From: Polyangiaceae bacterium
Lineage (GTDB): Bacteria; Myxococcota_A; Polyangia; Polyangiales; Polyangiaceae
Length of the DNA stretch: 64,000 nt
NCBI GenBank assembly: GCA_020633205.1
Contig: JACKEB010000010.1
Location: 1,178,001-1,242,000 of the forward strand
Direction: 5' to 3'
Shown: positions 41,581-50,364 of the stretch, in pieces
Numbering within the stretch: the stretch's first letter is position 1
Layout of the letters: every line of letters begins with the position of its first letter
Notes under the pieces: generated by a model
Databases searched by the model: none
Told to the model about the DNA's origin: nothing
What the model saw: only the letters and a program-made list of their open reading frames with translations
Made by a program: the position numbers and the translations under genes

Positions 41581-42461
41581 GCCTCCCGAGACTTGTTTCC
41601 CCAGGGCAACTCAAATCGGACCCGTGGCAACCGACCGCAGTACGCATTTCGCGTGCTTGGCGAGAGCTCGCGGATGTGGTGACCTTGGAGCTCGAATCGC
41701 CTCCAGGGTTCGCCTTCGAGCCTGGCCAGTTCAACATGCTCTACGCGTTCGGCGTGGGGGAGATCCCGGTGTCCATCAGCTCGCACCCGGCGACCCCTGA
41801 ACGGTTGCTCCACACGATTCGTGACGTCGGCGCGGTGAGCCATGCGCTCTGCGAGTTGCCAGCGGGGACTCAGCTGGGGCTGCGCGGACCGTTCGGCTCT
41901 GGATGGCCCATCAGCGAGCTCGAAGGACGGGACGTGGTGGTGATCTCTGGTGGCCTCGGGCTTGCGCCCCTGCGCCCCGCGCTGCTCGGACTGCTGAAGA
42001 ACCGCGAGCGCTATGGGCGAGTGTGCTTGCTCGTCGGCGCTCGGAGTCCTGCGGATGTCTTGTTCCCCACGGATCTAGCGGAGTGGCAGGCGAGCGGTGC
42101 CCTTGAGGTGCTGCTCACGGTAGACCACGCCCCGAGCGGCTGGAGTGGCCTAGCGGGCGTCCAAAGCCAGGTCGGCGTCGTGACCCAGCTGCTACACGAT
42201 CCGAGCTTCTTGGAAGGGTTCGACGCAGCCAAGACAGCGGTCCTGTCCTGTGGACCGGACGTGATGTTTCGCTTCGCGGGACGCGAGCTGGACCTCCTCG
42301 GCGTGGCCCGTAGCGCACAGTACGTGTCCCTGGAGCGCAGCATGAAGTGCGCCCTCGGCTTTTGCGGACACTGCCAGTACGGCTCGCTGCTCGTCTGCAA
42401 GCAAGGGCCAGTCGTGCCGGTCTCGCGCATCGAACGCTGGCAAGGAGTGCGTGAGGCGTGA
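41577..42461 (+). CDS. hyhG: Group 3b hydrogenase gamma subunit, FAD/NAD(P)-binding diaphorase
   Basis: The 294-residue protein begins at GTG 41577, overlapping the previous stop (GTGA). It has the ferredoxin-NADP reductase layout: FAFEPGQFNMLYAFGVGEIP and VSISSHP (flavin region), GPFGSGWPI, GGLGLAPLRPALLGLL (NAD(P) loop) and a C-terminal [2Fe-2S] site with Cys258, 263, 266 and 274. It exchanges electrons with NAD(P)H. The overlapped genes on both sides put it inside the hydrogenase operon. Confidence 0.94.
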   Translation: MSLPRLVSPGQLKSDPWQPTAVRISRAWRELADVVTLELESPPGFAFEPGQFNMLYAFGVGEIPVSISSHPATPERLLHTIRDVGAVSHALCELPAGTQLGLRGPFGSGWPISELEGRDVVVISGGLGLAPLRPALLGLLKNRERYGRVCLLVGARSPADVLFPTDLAEWQASGALEVLLTVDHAPSGWSGLAGVQSQVGVVTQLLHDPSFLEGFDAAKTAVLSCGPDVMFRFAGRELDLLGVARSAQYVSLERSMKCALGFCGHCQYGSLLVCKQGPVVPVSRIERWQGVREA

Positions 42462-43321
42462 CTTCCCTCCCCCCCAAACCCGGAGTAGCTCCGAGCAGCG
42501 TGCGAGCCACGCGCACTCGACCACGACTCGCGGTCTGGAAGTTCGCATCCTGTGATGGCTGTCAGTTGTCGCTGCTCGACTGTGAAGACGAGCTCTTGGC
42601 GATCACCGAGCAGGTGGAGATCGCCTACTTTCTCGAGGCGAGCCGCAACACCTCGCCTGGGCCCTATGACGTATCGCTGGTCGAAGGCTCCATCACGACG
42701 CATGAGGACGAGCGGCGCATCCAGCACGTCCGCGAACAGTCGAAGTGGGTCGTGACGCTCGGCGCATGCGCGACCGCCGGCGGTATCCAGGCGCTGAGAA
42801 ACGGGCGAGACCTTCAGGAGTTCGCCTCGTTGGTGTACGCCCACCCGGAGTACCTGGATAGCTTGGCGACGTCGACGCCCATCGCCGAACATATCCGCGT
42901 GGATTTCGAGCTACGGGGCTGCCCCATCGACAAGCAGCAGCTGCTCGAGGTGCTGAGCGCGCTGCTCATCGGCCGCAAGCCGAACATCGCTGCGCACAGC
43001 GTCTGCGTCGAGTGCAAGCTCGCGGGCAACGTCTGTGTCCTCGTGAGTAGCGGTGAGCCGTGCCTCGGTCCCATCACCCACGCCGGATGTGGCGCGTTGT
43101 GCCCAAGCTACGATCGAGCCTGCTACGGCTGCTTCGGCCCAGCTGAAGCAGCCAACCCGAGCGCGCTGAGCCGTCGGCTATTGGGCGAGGCACCGCCCAC
43201 AGACCAGCGCGTTGATGTCCCCAGAGACGCACTGGTGAAAACGGCCCGGCTGAGGCGCCTGCTGCAAACCTTCAACACCCTGGCACCGGAGTTCCGGAAG
43301 GAGAGCCTACGTCATGGCTAG
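42458..43321 (+). CDS. hyhS: Group 3b [NiFe] hydrogenase small (delta) subunit
   Basis: The 287-residue protein carries Fe-S clusters next to the NiFe site. WKFASCDGCQLSLLDCED gives the proximal-cluster Cys32 and Cys35, with GACATAGG further on; CVECKLAGNVC, EPCLGPITHAGCGALCPSYDRACYGCFGP supply the remaining cluster ligands. The start is GTG 42458, overlapping the hyhG stop. No Tat signal is present, so the enzyme is cytosolic, as expected for group 3. Its stop overlaps hyhL by 8 bp. Confidence 0.95.
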   Translation: MTSLPPKPGVAPSSVRATRTRPRLAVWKFASCDGCQLSLLDCEDELLAITEQVEIAYFLEASRNTSPGPYDVSLVEGSITTHEDERRIQHVREQSKWVVTLGACATAGGIQALRNGRDLQEFASLVYAHPEYLDSLATSTPIAEHIRVDFELRGCPIDKQQLLEVLSALLIGRKPNIAAHSVCVECKLAGNVCVLVSSGEPCLGPITHAGCGALCPSYDRACYGCFGPAEAANPSALSRRLLGEAPPTDQRVDVPRDALVKTARLRRLLQTFNTLAPEFRKESLRHG

Positions 43322-44624
43322 CCGCACGCTGGAAGTCGACTTTCTGACGCGGGTCGAAGGCGAAGGCGCGCTCCGCATCGAGCTAGACGGCGCGGAGCCC
43401 AAACGCATCGAGCTCCGCATCTTCGAACCGCCGCGCTTCTTCGAATCGCTGCTTCGGGGCCGCGACCAACACGAAGCTCCCGACATCACCTCGCGCATCT
43501 GCGGTATTTGCCCCGTCGCCTACATCACGAGCGCCTGTGCGGCGCTCGAACAAGCCCACGGGATCCAACTCCGCGCGGAACACGTCGCGCTCAGGCGCTT
43601 GCTCTACACCGGGGAGTGGATCGAGAGCCACGGCCTGCATGTATTCATGCTGCACCTCCCAGACTTTCTCGGGTTGCCCGATGCGATGACTCTGGCAAAG
43701 CAAGAGCCAACGCTGGTCAAAAACGCGCTGCGCATCAAGAAGGTCGGCAACAGCTTGGTGCGCGTGCTCGGAGGGCGCGAGATTCATCCGATCAACACTC
43801 GAGTCGGCGGCTTCTACAAGGCACCCGAGGCCGCCGCACTCGCTGAGCTGCTGAGCGAGCTTGCGTGGGCAGAACAGGCGACCCTCGAGGCTCTAGAGCG
43901 CCTGGCCGAGCTCGAGTTCCCGAGCCTCGAGCGCGACTACGAGCTCGTCGCCCTACACGCCCCGGATCGCTACGCGATCGAATCCGGGAGGATCCGTTCG
44001 AGCAGCGGCCTTGATATCGACGTGTCTGACTACACCCAGCACTTCCACGAGCTACAGCGGCCCCACTCGACGGCGCTGCACTCGTTGATGAGGCTCACCC
44101 CACAGAGCGAGCCACGGGAGTACCTGTGCGGGCCGCTGGCGCGCTTCGTCTTGAACCACTCCGAGCTTCCTGAAGATCTATTCGAGCTTGCCGGGCGCGC
44201 CGGGCTCGAGCCGACTTGCCGAAATCCGTTCAAGAGCATCCTGGCGCGCACGATCGAGATCGCCTTCGCCTGCCGGGAAGCCGCGCGCATCATCCGTGCC
44301 TACGAGCCCCCGAGTGAACCCAGCGTCCCGCTCCCTCCAGCAGCGGACGCAGTCGAGGGACATGGCGCCAGCGAGGCCCCACGCGGGCTGCTCTACCATC
44401 GTTACCGCGTGGATACAGACGGCCTGATCACGGAAGCGCAAATCGTGCCTCCTACCTCACAGAACCAGGGGAGCATCGAGCGCGACCTGTGGGACCTGGC
44501 GCCAGAACTTGGACGCCTGCCCCTGGAGGAAGCCACGCTGCTCGCCGAGCGGGCAATCCGCAATCATGACCCGTGTATTTCGTGCGCGACGCACTTCTTG
44601 AACCTGGAGATCCGGCGCGCATGA
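43314..44624 (+). CDS. hyhL: Group 3b [NiFe] hydrogenase large (alpha) subunit
   Basis: The 436-residue protein has the NiFe ligands in SRICGICPVAYITS (Cys63, Cys66) and in the C-terminal DPCISCATH (Cys421, Cys424, with His427). The nine residues after His427 (FLNLEIRRA) are the extension expected to be cut off by the maturation protease encoded next. ESHGLHVFMLHLPDFLG and SRDYEL-like segments are typical of group 3b/3d-type sequences. With hyhBGS it should make a bidirectional NAD(P)-linked hydrogenase. Confidence 0.95.
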   Translation: MASRTLEVDFLTRVEGEGALRIELDGAEPKRIELRIFEPPRFFESLLRGRDQHEAPDITSRICGICPVAYITSACAALEQAHGIQLRAEHVALRRLLYTGEWIESHGLHVFMLHLPDFLGLPDAMTLAKQEPTLVKNALRIKKVGNSLVRVLGGREIHPINTRVGGFYKAPEAAALAELLSELAWAEQATLEALERLAELEFPSLERDYELVALHAPDRYAIESGRIRSSSGLDIDVSDYTQHFHELQRPHSTALHSLMRLTPQSEPREYLCGPLARFVLNHSELPEDLFELAGRAGLEPTCRNPFKSILARTIEIAFACREAARIIRAYEPPSEPSVPLPPAADAVEGHGASEAPRGLLYHRYRVDTDGLITEAQIVPPTSQNQGSIERDLWDLAPELGRLPLEEATLLAERAIRNHDPCISCATHFLNLEIRRA

Positions 44625-45100
44625 AGGTGACCATCGTGGGGCTCGGAAACGCAGCGCGCGGAGACGACGGCGTTGGCCCGCGGGTGATCGACGCGCTCAC
44701 TTCCGCAGCGTTGCCGAAGGACACGTTCCTAGCTCGAGCAGCTGATGGTGCCGCGCTGCTCGAGCTACTCGAACCGAATCGAGCCTATGTGCTCGTCGAC
44801 GCGGTCGCCGCCCCGGAGCAAGTGGGCGCGCTGCACTGCTTCGAGCCCCACGAGCTCAGGCCTGGCGCCGGCCCGCTGAGTCGTAGCAGCACATCCAGCC
44901 ACGCACTGGGCGTCGCCGAGAGCCTCGGTATCGCCACGGCGCTCGAGCAAGTGAACCCGCAGCGCGTGCGGCTCCTGGGAATCGCCATCGACCCGCGGCA
45001 AGTGATGCTCGGGGCGGCTCTCAGCCCTGAGCTCGAGCGCGTCATTCCCCATGCGGGCGCCGAGGCCCTGACCATTGCCGCGAGGTTACGCGATGCATGA
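44621..45100 (+). CDS. Hydrogenase maturation endopeptidase
   Basis: The 159-residue protein starts MKVTIVGLGNAARGDDGVGPRV, the HycI/HyaD-type metal-site opening, and contains YVLVDAVAAPEQVGAL and the SSSHALG-like TSSHALGVAESLG. It should trim the C-terminus of HyhL once nickel is in place. ATG 44621 overlaps the hyhL stop (ATGA), so the protease and its substrate are translationally coupled. Its own stop overlaps hypA by 8 bp. Confidence 0.92.
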   Translation: MKVTIVGLGNAARGDDGVGPRVIDALTSAALPKDTFLARAADGAALLELLEPNRAYVLVDAVAAPEQVGALHCFEPHELRPGAGPLSRSSTSSHALGVAESLGIATALEQVNPQRVRLLGIAIDPRQVMLGAALSPELERVIPHAGAEALTIAARLRDA

Positions 45101-45473
45101 GGCGAGCTTGTCCAAAGCGCTGCTGGAGGCCGTGCTGAAGAGCGCCGCCGAGGCCGGAGCGAAGCGCGTGCGTCACGTGCGCGGTTTCGTTGCCGAGACG
45201 GAGACATTGAACGCGGAGAGCCTGAAGCTCCACTTCGTGGCCCTGGCCCAAGGCACCGCCGCTGAAGCCGCGGCGCTTGACCTCAGCGTGACTCACGTGC
45301 GGGCCCGCTGCGAGCAATGCGCTACCGTGTACCTGCCCGAGGCTCACGTGTTGATGTGTCCGCGTTGCGACTCGACCAACGCAAGCCTACTCGACCAAGT
45401 CGGCGTCGGGGTGACCAGCATCGACATCGATGACGACAGCTCGGCGTCGGAGCCGACGCGGAGCCCAGGGTGA
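45093..45473 (+). CDS. hypA: Hydrogenase nickel incorporation protein HypA
   Basis: The 126-residue protein starts MHEASLSKALLEAVLK, with His2 as the nickel ligand, and has the zinc site CEQC ... CPRC in RCEQCATVYLPEAHVLMCPRC. It delivers Ni2+ to the large subunit. It overlaps the protease gene by 8 bp and hypF begins 4 bp after its stop. The usual partner HypB is not encoded in the window. Confidence 0.95.
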   Translation: MHEASLSKALLEAVLKSAAEAGAKRVRHVRGFVAETETLNAESLKLHFVALAQGTAAEAAALDLSVTHVRARCEQCATVYLPEAHVLMCPRCDSTNASLLDQVGVGVTSIDIDDDSSASEPTRSPG

Positions 45474-45477
45474 TTTC

Positions 45478-47907
45478 ATGAGCCCTGGGAGCGCGGCCAC
45501 GGAGCACTGCGCTAGTCTGAGCGCGCAGCAGAACACGATCAGAGTCCGTCTGCTGCTCAAAGGTGCGGTGCAGGGCGTTGGGCTGAGGCCGGCGCTCGTG
45601 CGCGCCGCGCGGCGGCGGCAGCTCGCTGGCTGGGTGAAGAACCTGAGCGGCGCCGTCGAAGTCGAGCTCCAAGGCGCGCCGCAGCGCGTGAACGATTTCC
45701 TTGCCTCATTCCGCGAGGAATTACCCGTTGCGGTCCTGCTGGAGAGCGTGGAGCACGTGCGAATCGCCACGCAAACCGGTGAGATTGCGTTCGAGGTGCT
45801 CGAGAGCGAACAGCGCGGGGAGAGTACACCCCCGCTCACTCCCGACCGGGTGATCTGCGAGGCTTGCTGGCGCGAGCTGACGACGCCCGGCGATCGACGC
45901 CACGGCTATGCTCTGAATAGCTGCGCCGACTGCGGGCCCCGCTACGCCATGACGCGGTCGGCGCCATACGACCGCGCCCGGACCAGCCTGTGTGAATTCC
46001 CGCTCTGCGCCGATTGCCAAGCGGAGTACTCAAACGTCGACGACCGACGCTTTCACACCGAAGGCATCGCCTGCCCCAACTGCGGGCCACAGCTGCGCTG
46101 GCTCCCGGTAGCGAGTCGGGGCGCACCCAATGGCAATGAACAGTCACCGATCGCCGCTGCCGTCGAGGCACTGCGCGCTGGTCAAGTCGTCGCGCTGAAA
46201 GGCGTTAGTGGATATCAACTGTTGGTTGATGCGACGAATCACAGCGCCGTGGAGCGCCTCCGCGCGCGCAAACACCGTCCAACGAAGCCCTTCGCGCTGC
46301 TGTTTCGCGACCTAGAACAGCTGCAACGCTACGCAACCTTGAGCCGCACGGAAATAGACGCATTGACATCGCCCGATGGGCCAATCGTGCTGTGCACCGC
46401 GCGCACTCCCCAGGCAGACGTCGTGTCCCTCTCCCCCGCCGTCTGCGCCCTACCAAGCTCCGAAGGTAGCGCATGGGCGGGCGCCGTCCGACCCTGGCTC
46501 GGCGCGCTGCTCCCGACGAGCGGGATACACCGCTTGCTGGCGACGGAGTACGGCGCACCACTCGTGTGCACCAGCGCTAACCGGAGTGGTGAACCGTTGT
46601 GTAGCGATCTCGAGCAGCTAGAAGGCGCGCTGCCAGGCGTCTTCGACGGTGTGCTCGATCACTCGCGACGCATCGTGCGGCGCCTCGATGACTCCGTGGT
46701 GCATGTCAGTGGGAGCGGGAGCCTACGGGTCGTGCGCCGTGGCCGCGGCCTCGTCCCTCACCCGATCCAAATCCGCAGTCCTGAGACAGCGACTAGCGCG
46801 TCGATGCCAGTGGTGCTCGCCCTCGGCGGACAGCTCAAGACGGCGGTGTGTTGGCTTGGGGGGCAGTACGCGGAGCTGAGTGAGCACCTCGGAGACCTGC
46901 ACAGCGCGGCGTCGCTCCGCGCTTACGAAGCGGTGGTCGAAGAGCTACTCGAGCGGCGCGGAGTGCCTGACGTGATCGCGTGTGATGCACACCCAGACTA
47001 CGCTTCGTCTCGCGTCGCCGAAGCGCTGGCCGCCCGGCTTTCGCGCCCTTTGCTCGCCGTCCCTCACCACCGCGCTCACATCGCCGCAGTGACCGCCGAG
47101 CACGTTGCGCACGGCCGCTGCCTGGCGTTTGCGTGGGATGGCCTCGGTCTCGGCGAAGACGGAACCCTTTGGGGCGGCGAAGTGTTCCTTTTCCGTGGAG
47201 CTAAAGGCCCGAGCGCCGCTCGGCGCGTAGCCTCCCTGCGTCCGTTCAGCTTGCTCGGGGGAGAACAGGCGCTGCGCGAGCCGCGGCGCGTGGCGAAGGG
47301 TCTGCTACTCCAGGCGCAGTTGACTCACGCACCGCTGGACGCGGAGTTCCAAGCTGGTGAGCGACGGGTGCTCGAGCAGCTTTCCCAGTTGACCCCGAAG
47401 AACTGCAGCAGCGTGGGCAGGTTGTTCGACGCGGTCGCGAGCCTGCTCGGAGTGTGCCAGCGAAACACCTACGAGGCCCACGCCGCGAGCTGGCTCGAGC
47501 TGTGTGCGCGCAGCGCTTCGACGCCGCTACCCTTGAGACTCCATTGGTCGAAGCAGGCTGACTTTTGGACCCTGGATTGGGTCCCGCTGCTTCAGGACCT
47601 GTGCGCCGCTTTGGCAAACGGCGTCGACGTGAGTCGCCTGGCGCTCGGCTTTCACCACGCGCTCGCGGACGCCGTGTGTGAGATCTCCAAGAACTTCCGC
47701 ACGGATACTATCGTGCTCAGCGGCGGGTGCTTTCAAAACTCACTCTTGCTCGAGCTGGTCAGCACGCGAGCGAAGACGCTAGGCATGAACTGCATCTGCT
47801 CGAGCGCGGTCCCTGCCGGGGATGGAGGCCTCGCGCTGGGTCAAGCCGTGTTGGCGCGTGCACTCGTCCGCAAGCAATCCCTGGAGCAAGACCCAATATG
47901 TGTTTAG
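45478..47907 (+). CDS. hypF: Carbamoyltransferase HypF
   Basis: The 809-residue protein makes the carbamoyl group that becomes the CN ligands. Domains in order: acylphosphatase (KGAVQGVGLRPALVRAARRR), zinc fingers (CEACW ... CADCGPRY, CEFPLCADC, CPNCGPQ), YrdC-like (LKGVSGYQLLVDATN, KHRPTKPFALLFRD) and Kae1-like (HHRAHIAAVTAEHV, WDGLGLGEDGTLWGGE, LSGGCFQNSLLLEL). The length is somewhat above the usual 750. ATG 45478 is used. Its stop overlaps the hypC start. Confidence 0.95.
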   Translation: MSPGSAATEHCASLSAQQNTIRVRLLLKGAVQGVGLRPALVRAARRRQLAGWVKNLSGAVEVELQGAPQRVNDFLASFREELPVAVLLESVEHVRIATQTGEIAFEVLESEQRGESTPPLTPDRVICEACWRELTTPGDRRHGYALNSCADCGPRYAMTRSAPYDRARTSLCEFPLCADCQAEYSNVDDRRFHTEGIACPNCGPQLRWLPVASRGAPNGNEQSPIAAAVEALRAGQVVALKGVSGYQLLVDATNHSAVERLRARKHRPTKPFALLFRDLEQLQRYATLSRTEIDALTSPDGPIVLCTARTPQADVVSLSPAVCALPSSEGSAWAGAVRPWLGALLPTSGIHRLLATEYGAPLVCTSANRSGEPLCSDLEQLEGALPGVFDGVLDHSRRIVRRLDDSVVHVSGSGSLRVVRRGRGLVPHPIQIRSPETATSASMPVVLALGGQLKTAVCWLGGQYAELSEHLGDLHSAASLRAYEAVVEELLERRGVPDVIACDAHPDYASSRVAEALAARLSRPLLAVPHHRAHIAAVTAEHVAHGRCLAFAWDGLGLGEDGTLWGGEVFLFRGAKGPSAARRVASLRPFSLLGGEQALREPRRVAKGLLLQAQLTHAPLDAEFQAGERRVLEQLSQLTPKNCSSVGRLFDAVASLLGVCQRNTYEAHAASWLELCARSASTPLPLRLHWSKQADFWTLDWVPLLQDLCAALANGVDVSRLALGFHHALADAVCEISKNFRTDTIVLSGGCFQNSLLLELVSTRAKTLGMNCICSSAVPAGDGGLALGQAVLARALVRKQSLEQDPICV

Positions 47908-48143
47908 CGATCCCAGGCTGTATCGTGGAGCTCGCGGCGGACCCGCTCGGGCAGGGCAAGGTGCGCTTCGGCGAGGTGCTGCGTCCGGTGTGCTTGGCGT
48001 GTGTCCCCGAAGCCCAGGTGGGTGACTACGTGATCGTCCACGCGGGCTTCGCGATCAGCGTGCTGGACGGCGCCGAGGCGGAGCGCACGCTGGCGCTCCT
48101 CGACGCCGCGCGCGATGCAGGTGCGGCGGGCGGTGAAGCATGA
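47898..48143 (+). CDS. hypC: Hydrogenase assembly chaperone HypC
   Basis: The 81-residue protein starts MCLAIPGCIVELAADPLG, with the Cys2 needed for binding the Fe(CN)2CO unit, followed by VRFGEVLRPVCLACVPEAQV and GDYVIVHAGFAISVLD. It passes the iron unit from HypD to the large subunit. It overlaps hypF by 10 bp and hypD by 4 bp. It is too short to stand out on length alone, but the motif is unmistakable. Confidence 0.95.
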   Translation: MCLAIPGCIVELAADPLGQGKVRFGEVLRPVCLACVPEAQVGDYVIVHAGFAISVLDGAEAERTLALLDAARDAGAAGGEA

Positions 48144-49276
48144 AGTACCTCGCAGAGTTTCGCGATCCTGAACGCGTTCGCCACTCGGTGGCGGAGCTCG
48201 CGCGCGTCACCACGCAGCAGTGGACGGTGATGGAGATCTGCGGGGGTCAGACCCACGCCATCGTTCGCTACGGGCTCGACCAGTTGTTACCCCAGGGCAT
48301 CGAGCTGGTTCACGGCCCGGGCTGCCCCGTTTGCGTGACTCCGATTGAGGAGATTGATCAGGCTATCGCCGTTGCGTTGCTGCCAGGAGTGACCCTGTGC
48401 TCCTTTGGCGACATGCTGCGGGTGCCTGGGACCGACACCGATCTACTCCAGGCGCGCGCTCAGGGTGCCGACGTGCGCGTGGTGTATTCGCCCCTCGACG
48501 CCGTGGAGCTCGCGCTTGCAGAGCCCGAGCGGGACGTCGTGTTCTTCGCCGTGGGGTTCGAGACCACCACACCAGCCAGTGCGGCGGCCGCTCTGCGCGC
48601 GAAGCAGCTCGGCATCGCGAACTTCAGCCTGCTCTCAAGCCACGTGCGGGTGCCGCCAGCGATGTCAGCGATCCTCAGCTCGGACGAGTGCCGCGTGGAC
48701 GGCTTCTTGGCGGCAGGGCACGTGTGCAGCGTGATGGGTAGCGCCGAGTACGAACCTCTGTGTGACCGCTACCAGGTGCCCATCGTGATCACGGGCTTCG
48801 AGCCGCTCGACATCCTCCAGGGTCTGCTCGCCTGCGTGAAGCAACTCGAAGCACGCGCGGCCACGGGCGCGGCTGTTCACGTAGAGAACCAATACACGCG
48901 CGCGGTGCGGGAGTCAGGAAACGTCCACGCGCAGGCCTTGGTGAACGAGGTGTTTGAGCGAGCACCCCGCAACTGGCGTGGCCTCGGAAGCATTGAACAG
49001 AGCGGCTTCGAGCTGCGTGAAGGCTACGCTCAACTCGACGCTCGGCGACGCCTCCAACTCGAGATGCCATCGCTGGATCCGCAGGGCAAAGCAGCAGCCA
49101 GCCCGTGCATCGCTGGAAGGGTCTTGCGAGGGCTGGAAAAGCCAGCTGATTGTCCGTGTTTTGCCCGTGAGTGCACCCCGGAGACGCCGCTCGGCGCGCC
49201 CATGGTCTCGAGCGAAGGGGCGTGCGCGGCGTACTTCCAACATCGCGGGCGATCCAGTCAGGAAGCTGCGCGATGA
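48140..49276 (+). CDS. hypD: Hydrogenase formation protein HypD
   Basis: The 378-residue protein has MEICGGQTHAIVRYGLDQLL, VHGPGCPVCVTPIEEID, SFGDMLRVPGT and VGFETTTPASAAA, the conserved Cys motifs of the HypD scaffold that assembles the Fe(CN)2CO centre, and C-terminal Cys residues (DCPCFARECT) for its 4Fe-4S cluster. ATG 48140 overlaps the hypC stop; the stop overlaps hypE (ATGA). Confidence 0.96.
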   Translation: MKYLAEFRDPERVRHSVAELARVTTQQWTVMEICGGQTHAIVRYGLDQLLPQGIELVHGPGCPVCVTPIEEIDQAIAVALLPGVTLCSFGDMLRVPGTDTDLLQARAQGADVRVVYSPLDAVELALAEPERDVVFFAVGFETTTPASAAAALRAKQLGIANFSLLSSHVRVPPAMSAILSSDECRVDGFLAAGHVCSVMGSAEYEPLCDRYQVPIVITGFEPLDILQGLLACVKQLEARAATGAAVHVENQYTRAVRESGNVHAQALVNEVFERAPRNWRGLGSIEQSGFELREGYAQLDARRRLQLEMPSLDPQGKAAASPCIAGRVLRGLEKPADCPCFARECTPETPLGAPMVSSEGACAAYFQHRGRSSQEAAR

Positions 49277-50334
49277 GCGGGGTGAAGCCCTCGCCGCTTG
49301 TGTGTGGCGTACCTCACGGCAGCGACACCATCCAGCTCGCGCATGGTGGCGGCGGTCGGCGCATGAGTCAGTTGATCGAGCAGCTGATCCGGCCAGCGTT
49401 CGACCGGAGCGTGGAAGCGGCGCCGTGGGTCAGGGACACCCGGCACGACAGCGCGGCCCTGGACCTCGCGAGCGGTCGCCTCGCGCTGACCAGCGACAGC
49501 TACGTCGTCAACCCGCTGTTCTTTCCTGGCGGAGACATTGGGCGCCTCGCGGTCTACGGAACCCTCAACGACCTCGCAATGGCCGGCGCGTGCCCCAAGG
49601 GCCTCACCCTGAGTCTGATCTTGGAAGAGGGGTTGCCCCTTCAAACTCTACGCCGGGTGCTCGAGTCCGCAGGCCGGGCGGCGCTGGATGCTGGCGTGCC
49701 CATCATCAGCGGTGACACCAAGGTGGTGGAGCGAGGCAAGGCGGACGGACTCTTCATCAACACCAGTGGCGTTGGTGAGCGAAGCAGTCAGTGGATTCAT
49801 CCGAGCGCCATCCAACCCGGCGACGCTGTGATGCTGCTGGGCGATGTCGGGCGTCACGGCATCGCCATCCTGTGTGCCCGCCAGGAGCTACACCTCGAGA
49901 GCGAGGTCGAGAGTGACTGTCGCAATCTCTGGCCTGCCATCGAGGCGCTGTTGTCCGCGGGAGTCGAGCTCCACTGCTTGAGAGACTGCACCCGCGGAGG
50001 CCTCGCCAGCGCATGCCTCGAGCTGGCAGCGCAGAGCAGCTCGAGCTTTTGCCTCGAGGAATCAAACATCCCCGTGCAGCCTGCGGTGCAGAACGCGGCA
50101 GAACTACTCGGCTTCGACCCGCTCTACATCGCGAGCGAAGGAGCCTGCGTGGTGATCCTGCCAGCGGACGCGACGGACGCCGCAAAGGGTCTACTCGGCG
50201 ACGCCCTCACCCACATCGGCTCAGTGACTACGGGCGGGACCGAACGACCGGGAGAAGTCAGCGTGAGGAGCCCTTTCGGCTCTTCTAGGCTGCTGACGCT
50301 GCTGTCGGGAGAGCAGCTCCCACGCATCTGTTGA
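49273..50334 (+). CDS. hypE: Hydrogenase expression/formation protein HypE
   Basis: The 353-residue PurM-fold protein dehydrates the C-terminal thiocarbamate to thiocyanate. It has QLAHGGGGRRMSQLIEQLI, ALTSDSYVVNPLFFPGGDIG, GTLNDLAMAGACPKG, DTKVVERGKADGLFINTSGVG, and ends PRIC with Cys353 as the carbamoyl carrier. It is the last hydrogenase gene. The Ser/Thr kinase gene follows after 30 bp with no visible terminator. Confidence 0.96.
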   Translation: MSGVKPSPLVCGVPHGSDTIQLAHGGGGRRMSQLIEQLIRPAFDRSVEAAPWVRDTRHDSAALDLASGRLALTSDSYVVNPLFFPGGDIGRLAVYGTLNDLAMAGACPKGLTLSLILEEGLPLQTLRRVLESAGRAALDAGVPIISGDTKVVERGKADGLFINTSGVGERSSQWIHPSAIQPGDAVMLLGDVGRHGIAILCARQELHLESEVESDCRNLWPAIEALLSAGVELHCLRDCTRGGLASACLELAAQSSSSFCLEESNIPVQPAVQNAAELLGFDPLYIASEGACVVILPADATDAAKGLLGDALTHIGSVTTGGTERPGEVSVRSPFGSSRLLTLLSGEQLPRIC

Positions 50335-50364
50335 ACCGTTGGCTTTTCCGCTAGTCTTTCTGCC

